Shown piece after piece: positions 23,860-33,164 of a stretch of DNA of 64,000 nt (positions are counted from its first letter, which is position 1; each line of letters opens with the position of its first letter). Source of the DNA: Nectonema munidae (taxonomy: Eukaryota > Nematomorpha > Nectonematoida > Nectonematidae). The stretch lies in the NCBI GenBank assembly GCA_030549495.1, contig JAUIRK010000314.1:62001-126000 (forward strand). Reading direction: 5' to 3'. Position numbers and translations under genes: made by a program. A model generated the notes under the pieces. The model had not been told where the DNA came from. It made no database searches and saw only the letters and a program-made list of their open reading frames with translations.

Positions 23860-24090
23860 CAATGCTGTCTGCTTTCAGAAACTATGGAGGCTATATGGAC
23901 ATCAAAATGCATTACTTGTTCTCACACATGGAATGTTTCTTTAGAATTAGGGATCGAGTAGAAACACGCTGGGGACATATTCTATCAGACAGGAGAGAAC
24001 GGTGAAGGAGGCCAGGTATCGGGGACACGGCCATGACGGCAGATTGTTGTATAGCTCAAGACCTAAATTTTCAAGAATGATCAAGGTCAA
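23860..24090 (+). pseudogene. Second copy of the unnamed multicopy family, C-terminal relic
   Basis: The frame YGGYMDIKMHYLFSHMECFF aligns with MSIKMHYLHSHLDFF of the copy at 8404-9884. Pieces in changing frames afterwards (AGDIF for ERFHQDI, ARYRGHG for KRYQGRW, AMTADCC for MMADYCW) follow the same order. Only about 230 bp survive and the frame is broken several times. Confidence 0.5.
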
Positions 24091-24687
24091 TTTATGTGTA
24101 CCTTCTTTTTTCAAAGTCTATTCAATTATTCGTAATAAAAGTTTGTGAGATTATCAATAAATTGTGTTTGAAAGGGATTTTTCTCTAAATTTTTAGGAAG
24201 AGAGATATAAAAAAACAATCGATTTGGTCAAAAACAGATTTTTAAAAAATTAACATGGTACCAAAGATCGAAAGCAGCCATGGGGTGAGGGTTTAAAAAG
24301 TATTCGTATGTGAATATAAATGTTTCTAGGAAAAATACGAGAACAATAAAAATGCAGGAGATTTATTAATTTAATATTTCGGTCACCACGATGTCCAAGA
24401 GAGGGATAAAATAATGTGTATATGAATATTTCGGATATTGGTGAATATGAATATGAATACCTCTTATTATTCGAATATGAATAAATGAGAAAGTAAATGA
24501 ATACTCTTAAGAAAAAGGACAGGTGCTATGTTGCAGGTATGCCAAGGTAATGTGGAGCCAATTGGGCCAATGCAGGGTATTGCTGCACGCTCCATTACTC
24601 TAGTCTAGAGGATTTGATTATTCAGTAGCGCACAAAGAAGAAAAGAAAATTCTGTGTAATGAGATGGCTGAGTAATATGAGACTTAC
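24090..24687. other. No gene recognised
   Basis: 24420-24490 holds several imperfect gaatat units (tatgaatatttcgga and similar). 24540-24600 is less AT-rich and may be old repeat material. Confidence 0.3.
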
Positions 24688-24834
24688 TCGGGAATAGTCT
24701 AATTTTCTTTTGAGGAGGAAATGCAACTTGGATATGTGATGACGTAGGAGCTTGAGAGAGTTGTGTTGTCTCGGAGATTTCAGTTTTAACGTTGCCATTG
24801 TGTTTGTGCGTTACTCGCTTCCTGGTGTACACCA
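24688..24834 (-). CDS. Candidate internal host exon, basic/polar segment
   Basis: On the minus strand an acceptor (taaactacag, AG at 24835-24836) and a strong donor (gtaagtctc, from 24687 downward) enclose exactly 147 nt with an open frame. It reads VYTRKRVTHKHNGNVKTEIS, then a Ser/Thr-rich stretch, then QVAFPPQKKIRLFP. The basic TRKRVTHKH and PPQKKIR patches suggest a nuclear or nucleic-acid-linked protein, but this is guesswork. No domain is recognised. It is on the opposite strand to the exon at 22620, so it would belong to another gene. Confidence 0.4.
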
Positions 24835-27507
24835 CTGTAGTTTAAGTCTTGGATTAAGTACTGCCTTTTCTGTGGCATTTTCAGAATATATCTGATCATT
24901 TATACCTCAGAATTCCAACGTGTATGATTTGTTTTCTGGAGTAGATCTCTTGCATTTGTGAACTTGCATTGAAATGTATATGAAGACTCGCGATCATTAT
25001 CACTATCACTATTCATGTCATAGTTATATTGCTATTTTGCATTGCTATGCTCTAATTTAATTAGATTTTATCTTAATTTAGTACTAACTAAATAAGCTTG
25101 TCCGCAGATGTAAACCTTTTTGTTTTGAATCAATTCTTACTCCCCTCGATTTCTCATTGGGGCATTGCCGTCTGTGACTTATACGATCTAGTATTGTGTT
25201 TTTTAACGTTTCTGTTGACGAAATAACCTTGAACACAAGTACTTCAATATTTTAAATCTTGATTTCTCATTTATATTTTCAAGATTCAAACACACTCCTC
25301 TCATTTTACCAGTTTGCAAAAAATTAAACTTTGTTTTGAAGCCTTCCAGAAGTTCTGCCTTCACTTCTTTTTTTCCTATTTCTCCTTCTCATTTTAAAGA
25401 CACTGATTCTAACTTGTAAGCAAAAACGCTTATTTTGTGTATGGCACACTTTAGGTACTCTTACTTAAAAAGAACACACTTCTTTTCCCTTAAAATGCAA
25501 AACAGATACATACACACACCACAATCACTTGTGTACTCTTTCTCCCTAATCATTTCTTATACCCGCGATCCCATCCTCACTTATATCCATACTACGCAAT
25601 TTATCTACACTTTATCTCTATCTTGTATACAAATCAATGAATGGTAACAAAATGTTCTATTATTGGTCTATTTGTGATAACATATTTGCTACTTATAAAA
25701 AAATTACAGTAATAATACATATCACCCAACGTCATGTTATCATCCTTTATTTTTGTTTGAAAAAACACAAATTTAATATAAATTAATAATGATTCATTAT
25801 TTGATCATCTATTTTATTAATTAAAATTTTATATTGTCTTTTTTATCACCCTTTCCTATATTTAAAGTTACCCGTAAATGCTTATTCTATCGATTTATCT
25901 ACTTCCTCAATATTATTTTAATTTATATATAATGAAAAAACCTTGATCCTGCAGTATTCCTATAACCTGCCTTAAAGATGCTTCTTTTTTAAAACAGCAT
26001 TTCTATCACTTGCTTATATATAATACTGCAAGTAAAATTTGTGTTGCTACACTTGAGAGTATATAATATATAAGATCTCAGTTATTAAATTAATTCGTCT
26101 TTTAACAAAGGTAGACGCATATATATATATATTGCGTGTATCTAAAACATACAAAGTATACGCTATTTTCCCCAAACTTCGAAGTCAATATTAAAAAGAA
26201 ATTTAACGCTTTTTTGGTTTTTTCTATTTTCCTTCCAATTTCCACACAAAATTTCCTCTTTTTAAACACCTACACAAATTGTGTGGTGATTTTTTTAAAT
26301 TTTTTTAAACTTTAACTCAATATTTTTTTACAGACATGTTTCTAAAAGTCTCTTTGTTATTCTATCTATCTATACATGTTTATCTTTTTGTAAAGCCTAT
26401 GTTGTTCACATGGAGTTACTTTTCAATATATTGTATTAAAGATTATTTTTACTATTTTGATATATAAATTTTCTATGCAAACTTTATCTTCTAATTTCAA
26501 TCACACTCTTCAATATTTATATTTTATAATTTAAAGCGATTTATTATATTTAATGTTTATTCCTATGAATATTGTCATCTGTTCTATGTTGTGTTTCATT
26601 TTATTTTCTCATACCCCCACACACATACATGCTACATTTAAACATATAGAGATATTTTGTAGAAGTGAAAAACCATAATCACAAACTTTCATCTATTTCT
26701 GTAATTTTCGTGATCTTTTATGAAAAAGTGTTTTTGCCGCTTCACTTTCCACCCTTCGTTAGTTTTATAAAAGTGTATTGTCGAATATTTTTTACTCGTG
26801 GTTTCTGTGTCAGAGAGATGGATGGATCAAGAAGAAAATGGTAGAACGAGGAAAGAGCAAGCTTCCTATATATGTATGCGTAACATTACCTTATATAATA
26901 TCATTGTGTTAAAAATTTTTAATTTAAATATCGAATAAATATTTTTAAAAAGTATTTTTTACCTCTTATTCTTTTACTATGTCCAATAAAATAATATATT
27001 GAACAATGACATTATTACAATTGTTCATTGGGGATGTCTAATTTTTACCGCAATATACTTTCGTATTTTTAATATTTTAATAGTAAAAATGTTTTAAGCT
27101 TAAAAGAAAGTATGATGATATATTGGCAGAAAAATTCTTATAAATATTTTTTTAATTTTATTACGGTGCTGCTTTTCTAATATATATATATTACATGCAT
27201 GCTGTGCTTGCATTTTGTATTTTTATATTTGTCAAAAACAATTTATTCTTCTGAATACATGCTTTATTCAATAAGCGCAATTTGATAAAAAGTGGTCAAA
27301 TTATAAAAAAAATGAGGTCGACCACCTAAACTTAAAAAGCAAATTTAGACCGTTTTAATTTTGTATTTGAAAAAAATTATATCATTTGCAATATTTCATA
27401 GACTTATCCATTTTATTACTTTATTCAACAGATTTGATATAAAAATCTAAAAAAAAGTTATTTAAAAAAGCTTCTATCATTTTTATATCGTAAAATATAT
27501 TTGGGTA
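24835..27507. other. Pyrimidine-biased AT-rich stretch, no gene seen
   Basis: From about 25200 to 26800 the + strand is rich in T and C and poor in G (for example tcccctcgatttctcattgg and ctttatctctatcttgtata). Short frames here arise from that bias. It may be a long UTR or intron of a transcribed gene, because such skews often follow transcription, but no exon was found. Confidence 0.35.
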
Positions 27508-28420
27508 CAGTGGCGTAGCGAGAAAATAGAAGTCAGGGGGGGGGGTAACAAAAATGGGGGGCAAGCAAATTAGAGCAGTTATTTTTACTAAAATAACTAG
27601 TAAATATAATTAACACTAGAACGATCTTGATTTTTTCAAACGTTTCTCACCTATTAATTAGGTAACTTAATCTATACAAGCAAAATAGTTTGTATTGGTT
27701 TTTTTATACTATTATATAATTTTATAATTGTTTTTAATTTTTTCAAAATTTCCTTAAAAAGTCACGAAAAAACAAGGAGTACAAAAAAACGAAACCTATG
27801 TAACAAAAAAGATTGCTTTACATGATATTATTCAGAAAAACAACGCCTTTTCCATCTGTAAACGGAAATTAGGAAGTATACAAACAATTTATTATAGAAT
27901 TTTTTGTTCAAAAAAGTTGTATCTTTCTAGACTTTCTGGAAAAAAGTTTCAAGACTTCATTGTTATCAATTTTTGTGTATAATCTTTTAGATAAGAAAGA
28001 AGAATTATATTCTTTTTCTTCATGCAGCATTGAAGATCCTAGTTGGCTTCTTAAAACTCTTTTCAGACAAGAAAATGATCGTTCACATGACGCTGTGCTG
28101 ATTCTGATAGTAATCGCACCTTTGAGTGAAAAATAAATCAATATCAAAGTATCAATATTTTAAAGTTTTTCAAATTCACATACAGTTCGTATACACTTTT
28201 GAACACGTCTTTCAAAGGATTTAAAACACCGAGAATATCCTTCAAACATTTATGGATTGTTGGAGTGAATTCCCTTTTTAAATAATTTTTAGCAACAAGA
28301 ACTTTGCTTTCAAAATGAGCATCATGTACAATTCGCAGATGCTTTAAGAGACATTTCATTTTCTGTACGTCCAAAAATTATTCACTATTTGGCCATAGAT
28401 TTTCAATGCCTTTTATAGTA
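27508..28420 (-). mobile_element. hAT transposon, 3' end with C-terminal dimerisation domain
   Basis: One terminus is visible at 27508: CAGTGGCGTAGCGAGAAAAT followed by a G run, a classic hAT tip. On the minus strand the transposase C-terminus reads GIENLWPNS and LDVQKMKCLLKHLRIVHDAH (28374-28144 segment). After a stop it gives TASCERSFSCLKRVLRSQLG (28147-27908), the hAT family dimerisation motif (AERSFS.LK.I...LR). The rest of the element upstream is missing. The fold-back element at 28424 starts only a few bases beyond, so it probably inserted into this hAT. Confidence 0.75.
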
Positions 28421-28423
28421 CCC

Positions 28424-28545
28424 GGACATTTGGCCGACAGACATCTGACCGAATGGACATTTAGCCGACGTACATTTGGCCGAACAGACATTTCACCGTA
28501 CGAACATTTGACAGAACAGACAATTGATCTTTCGGCCAAATGACC
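28424..28545 (+). repeat. Left inverted arm of the satellite-bearing fold-back element
   Basis: Tandem variants of ggacatttggccgac / gaacagacatttcaccg. The arm pairs with 30490-30641. Confidence 0.8.
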
Positions 28546-28810
28546 GGACACGGTAAAGATGCGTGTTATCTTACGCTATTTATAACACAATTTTGTATAT
28601 CCTTACGTGCCACCGATGAAATGTATTCGTCTACAGAGCACAAGTTTCACGCTTATGACTGCATTCGGACCTTCGTTCATCGTGTATAAGCATCTATGTA
28701 ATCAATCACTATTGTTCACTCAGGACTAATTTGCTATATTTTTGTAGGTTATAAGGGTCTAACTAATTACTGTCCCACAATCTTTCATTTTATGGTTGGA
28801 TTTGAAAATA

Positions 28811-30410
28811 TGCTATACTATAATATACTATACTAACATCGACTCTAAGACTAACAATATTCTAACTATGGTAAACCTAACTTTAAAACTAACAATATTC
28901 TAACTATGCTAAATCTAACTCAAAAACAAACAATATTCTAACTATGCTAACACAAACGTTAAAACAATATTCTAACTATGCTAACACTAACTCTAAAACT
29001 AACAATATTCTAACTATACTAAAACTAACTCTAACCATATTCTAACTATACTAACTCTAAAACTAAACTATGCTAACACTAACTCTAAAACTAAGAATAT
29101 TTTAACACTAAAACTAACACTAACAATATTCGTAGTTTGCTAACATTAAGGTTAAAACTAACAATATGCTAACATTAACGTTAAAACTAACAATATTCTA
29201 ACTATGCTAACATTAACGTTAAAACTAACAATATTCTAACTATGCTAAATCTAACTCAAAAACAAACAATATTCTAACTATGCTAACATTAACGTTAAAA
29301 CTAACAATATTCTAACTATGCTAACACTAACTCAAACTAACAATATTCTAACTATACTAAAACTTACTCTAACCATATTCTAACTATACTAACTCTAAAA
29401 CTAAACTATGCTAACACTAACTCTAAAACTAAGAATATTTTAACACTAAAACTAACACTAACAATATTCTAACTATGCTAACATTAACGTTAAAACTAAC
29501 AATATTCTAACTATGCTAAATCTAACTCAAAAACAAACAATATTCTAACTATGCTAACACAAACGTTAAAACAATATTCTAACTATGCTAACACTAACTC
29601 TATAACTAACAATATTATAACTATACTAAAACTAACTCTAACCATATTCTAACTATACTAACTCTAAAACTAAACTATGCTAACACTAACTCTAAAACTA
29701 AGAATATTTTAACACTAAAACTAACACTAACAATATTCTAACTATGCTAACATTAACGTTAAAACTAACAATATGCTAACATTAACGTTAAAACTAACAA
29801 TATTCTAACTATGCTAACATTAACGTTAAAACTAACAATATTCTAACTATGCTAAATCTAACTCAAAAACAGACAATATTCTAACTATGCTAACATTAAC
29901 GTTAACACCAACAATATTCTAACTATGCTAACATTAACGTTAAAACTAACAATATTCTAACTATGCTAACATTAACGTTAAAACTAACAATATTCTAACT
30001 ATGCTAAATCTAACTCAAAAACAAACAATATTCTAACATTAACGTTAAAACTAACAATATTCTAACTATGCTAACACTAACTCTAAAACTAACAATATTC
30101 TAAATATACTAAAACTAACTCTAACCATATTCTAACTATACTAACTCTAAAACTAAACTATGCTAACACTAACTCTAAAACTAAACTATGCTAACACTAA
30201 CTCTAAAACTAAGAATATTTTAACACTAAAACTAACACTAACATTATTCTAACTATGCTAACATTAACGTTAAAACTAACAATATTCTAACTATGCTAAA
30301 TCTAACTCAAAAACAAACAATATTCTAACTATGCTAACACTAACTCTAAAACTAACAATATTCTAACTATACCAAAACTAACTCTAACAATATTCTAACT
30401 ATACTAAATG
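28811..30410 (+). repeat. 38-bp satellite with higher-order organisation
   Basis: The basic unit is ctaacattaacgttaaaact plus aacaatattctaactatg (38 bp). Variant units carry ctaaatctaactcaaaaac, ctaacactaactctaaaact, a short ctaactctaaaactaaacta form and a long aagaatattttaacac form. The same ordered set of variants recurs in blocks starting near 29020, 29360, 29620 and 30110, so the array has a higher-order period of a few hundred bases. The + strand is nearly free of G. The complementary strand is full of GTTAG. The 10-bp palindrome TTAACGTTAA recurs about a dozen times. Confidence 0.85.
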
Positions 30411-30485
30411 TTCATTCTAAATTCTAATGTTCATTCTAAATTCTAATATTTATTCTAAATTCTAAAATCTATTCTAAATGTTTAT
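30410..30485 (+). repeat. Short tandem repeat, ttcattctaaattctaa units
   Basis: Four units of 17-19 bp (ttcattctaaattctaatg and variants) lie between the satellite and the right inverted arm. Confidence 0.7.
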
Positions 30486-30489
30486 TCGA

Positions 30490-30641
30490 TCAAATGTCCG
30501 TTGGGTCCAATCTCTGTTCGGTCAAATGTCCGTTTGGTGAAATGTCGGTTCGGTCAAATGTCCGTTCGGTCAAATGTCTGTTCTGCCAAATGTACGTCGG
30601 CTAAATGTCCATTCGGTCAGATGTCTGTCGACCAAATGTCC
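30490..30641 (-). repeat. Right inverted arm of the satellite-bearing fold-back element
   Basis: Seven to nine tandem variants of cggtcaaatgtccgtt. It is longer than the left arm by two or three units. The open frame at 30501-30749 arises from these repeats and is not a gene. Confidence 0.8.
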
Positions 30642-31080
30642 ATGTATGATTTGATACAACGGTGTAAAGATCATTGTAATACAACGTTTGCTCCGCGCCT
30701 GATTTGCAATAATGGGGAGACAACGGGGTTAAAGGCATCGTGTTTTTGAACATTCGTTCAATTACATAGATTTTGCTGTTCTTTTAATTTGATACTTTCC
30801 ATAATTGCTCCTTCTTTGATTTGAAGTAATAAAAATTCGAAGATAATAATTGGTAAAAATTATTTCCTTTTTGAAAAGGGATAGGGAGGCCATTTTTAAT
30901 GATCTCTATCTTATAGTGATACTATAACGAAGTATTAGAAAAAGAATACGATTTTTATAAGGCTTAGATGTCATTTTTAAAATAACATTATGAAAAAAGG
31001 ATGGATTTTTTAAGTAGATAAAGTCATTATCTAAAATTTGTAACCTCGACTTATAGTCGAGTCAGAACCGCAACAAATAG
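30642..31080. other. No gene recognised
   Basis: If the fold-back element inserted into the hAT of 27508-28420, the missing hAT part should lie here on the minus strand, but I could not recognise transposase motifs. Confidence 0.3.
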
Positions 31081-31084
31081 GATA

Positions 31085-31490
31085 CCAGACAGATCTTGCT
31101 ATCATACCTGGTGATCTTATCTCTGTTTTGCAACCACTTGATATCAGCTTGAATAAAGCATTCAAGGATCACCTTCACCGCCAATGAGGACAATGACGAT
31201 CCATTGGTGAAGCACCAATTACCGAAATTTCAAGTGGCCAATTTTGGTGAAAGTGGCAGATTGGGTAATGGATGCATGGGAACAGATTGAGCCAGGCATG
31301 GTACAATATACTTTTAAGAAGCGTGACATAAGCGATGACATGGATGGCACAGAAGATGACATTCTTTGGCAAGACCCTCAAGATGTGTTGGATGAGGACG
31401 ACCTCCATGATGATATCATGACAGAGGAGCAAGCACAACAGCTGTTCTACGAATCCAGCGATGAATTTTTAATGGATTTTTGTAGTTGAA
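31085..31490 (+). mobile_element. pogo/Tigger transposase, C-terminal fragment
   Basis: Reads DLAIIPGDLISVLQPLDISL followed by NKAFKDHLH in one frame, then from 31244 VADWVMDAWEQIEPGMVQYT followed by FKKRDISDDMDGTEDDILW and an acidic tail, with a stop near 31488. This is the end of the DDE domain and the C-terminus of Tigger/pogo-type transposases (IIPGGLTS.LQPLDVSINK, then W...AW..I....I..SFKKCGISN.LDGTEDD). One frame change between the blocks and loss of the 5' two thirds make it a relic. No terminal repeats were found. An aataaa lies just after the stop. Confidence 0.8.
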
Positions 31491-31494
31491 ATAA

Positions 31495-31720
31495 ATCAAA
31501 TAGCGCCTTGTTTGTTTTTGCTTCACCCAATTTTTTTGCGAGAAATGGGTTGAAAATTTTGCAGTCGAAAAGAGCATTTTAGCTCGAGTTCATCGATTTT
31601 TCTACAATTTTGGCTGAAATTTACTCTGAAATTCTATATATTCAAGTAATGTAAGTTAATTTTATTAACTTTACTGCACTTTCACTCTTCTAAACCTAAA
31701 AAATGAAAACTTAAAAGAAT
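31495..31720. other. Spacer after the pogo fragment
   Basis: No coding or repeat signature beyond short runs. Confidence 0.3.
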
Positions 31721-31724
31721 TTAA

Positions 31725-31980
31725 GGTCATAGTTGGGAGTTTGGATTAGACTTCAATAAGCAACATTCCTTCACGCCATCTAGATTCAGTATTACTGACA
31801 AGTTGATAAAATTTAAGAAAGAATCTACTATTAGCTTGTACCTAGGTCCTAGTAACAAATATAAAACTAAGAAAATTATCGGCGTCATGGACAAATTGCT
31901 TACCTTGATAAAAAAGGAGAAAGTTTATTCCCTCTGTAAAAAAATAATTTATTTTTCCAATATACATTTAAAATGCCTTT
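31725..31980 (+). other. Open segment of coding appearance, possible exon or LINE piece
   Basis: An ATG-less frame reads HSWEFGLDFNKQHSFTPSRF, then SITDKLIKFKKESTISLYLG and PSNKYKTKKIIGVMDKLLTL. It has no stop for about 85 codons, and its composition is more protein-like than the flanks. It starts after a weak acceptor (gaatttaag) and could end at a weak donor (ccctct then gtaaaa). It precedes LINE material on the same strand by about 230 bp, so it may equally be an unrecognised LINE segment. Confidence 0.3.
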
Positions 31981-32214
31981 GAAATTAAATAGAGCTAATT
32001 TAGCTGTTGGGGAAATAAAGATGAAGTTTATAAAAGTAAAATTGAGAAGTGTTGTGATTACAAGTTTTCATGGAAATAAATAAATTCTGACTCATTGATA
32101 AACCTATTGAACTCCGGTGTTTTTTAAGGAAAATTTCTCATGTTTCTAAAGACAATTTAATTTCTGCTGTTTCAATTTCAAAAAAATTTCTATTGGCGTT
32201 TAGCTTTGTAAAAT

Positions 32215-33135
32215 ATCAAAGACAACCAATGTAATGATAACTGGAATCTCTCCCCATTATCTAAAAATAATTTCGAGTTATATTTCACCAGTGCTTTTGT
32301 TATTGTTTAATAACTGCATGTTTGAGGAAGTGTTCCCTCATTTACTTAAATATTCCAAAATAATTATCACAAAGTAAAAGTGTAATAATCCAAATATTTC
32401 AGACCAATTGCAATAGTAAACTCCATTTTCAAGGTTTTTGAGAAAATCACAGTCTTGCTTAAAATGAGGTAATTCATTGTCCTTGGATTTATTTTTCTCA
32501 TGAATCATGATATTCAATATCATTCAATAGATATTCATGGTATTCAAGTATTATCAGGAATATCACAAGGGGCAATCTTATAGTCTCTCTTGTTTAACCT
32601 CAATATTAATGACATTTTTAAATGGTACCACTCTATTGTTTGCTTATGATTCAAGCATTATCTTCTAAGAAAAGCCGTTGACTGAGGATTTCCTACGTCA
32701 TTATATAAATTTTATCCTATCCTGGCTTCGGCCAACAACATGAAATACAAAAAAATCATGTAGTTTTGTATTTTTTTATAAAAATAACATGGAAAAATTT
32801 TATTCACTCCATATGAGCTTCCATAAGGAAACTACTTTCAATTTACTCGGTCTCACATTACCCAATATCTCCCCTAAATAAACATATCTCGAACACCAAC
32901 TTGCATATACCATAGGAATCTACAAACATTTCGAAAATACATTTCCTACTAGATCCTTTTTTACAAATCTCTTTCTTCCTCATATCACATGCAGTATCTT
33001 CGTTTGGGGTCACTATTCTTGTTTATATCTGTAACGGTTGCAAAAGAAAGACTTGAGAATTGTTTTCAAGATGGACTATAATTTGAGGGTAGCCATGATT
33101 CTCTATAAGTTACCTATTAATTGGAAAAATAATGT
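32215..33135 (+). mobile_element. CR1/Jockey-like LINE reverse transcriptase, decayed
   Basis: In changing + strand frames the RT order is readable: TGISPHYLKIISSYISPVLL and LLFNNCMFEEVFPHLLKYSK (32240-32360), then GISQGAI..SLLFN.NINDIF and LLFAYDSSIIF (the A/D-D palm motif, altered) near 32550-32660, then YTIGIYKHFENTFPTRSFFT, LFLPHITCSIFVWG and LRIVFKMDYNLRVAMILYKL up to 33110. The endonuclease half is absent. Decay is heavy. Confidence 0.65.
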
Positions 33136-33164
33136 GTTGGAAGTGAAAAGAACGGATAACCCAC

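Larger units (their letters stand above)
28424..30641. mobile_element. Fold-back-like element with a higher-order satellite core
   Basis: The outer ends are inverted copies. Left: GGACATTTGGCCGACAGACA, then TCTGACCGAATGGACATTT. Right, in reverse complement: GGACATTTGGTCGACAGACA, then the same continuation. Agreement is almost perfect for about 75 bp and weaker for a further 40-70 bp. Both arms are made of a unit of about 16-17 bp (gaccgaacggacattt). Immediately outside lie TA dinucleotides (TA ccc at left, catg TA at right), compatible with a TA target duplication. Between the arms, 28811-30485 is satellite. There is no transposase, so the element is non-autonomous. It sits directly beside a hAT tail. 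Confidence 0.7.

Noticed and set aside
25435-25647. 70-codon open frame in a pyrimidine-rich stretch
   Set aside because: Composition-driven; no splice borders, domain or start context.
30501-30749. 82-codon open frame with repeated RSNV/FGQMSV units
   Set aside because: It is a translation of the tandem units in the right fold-back arm, not a gene.
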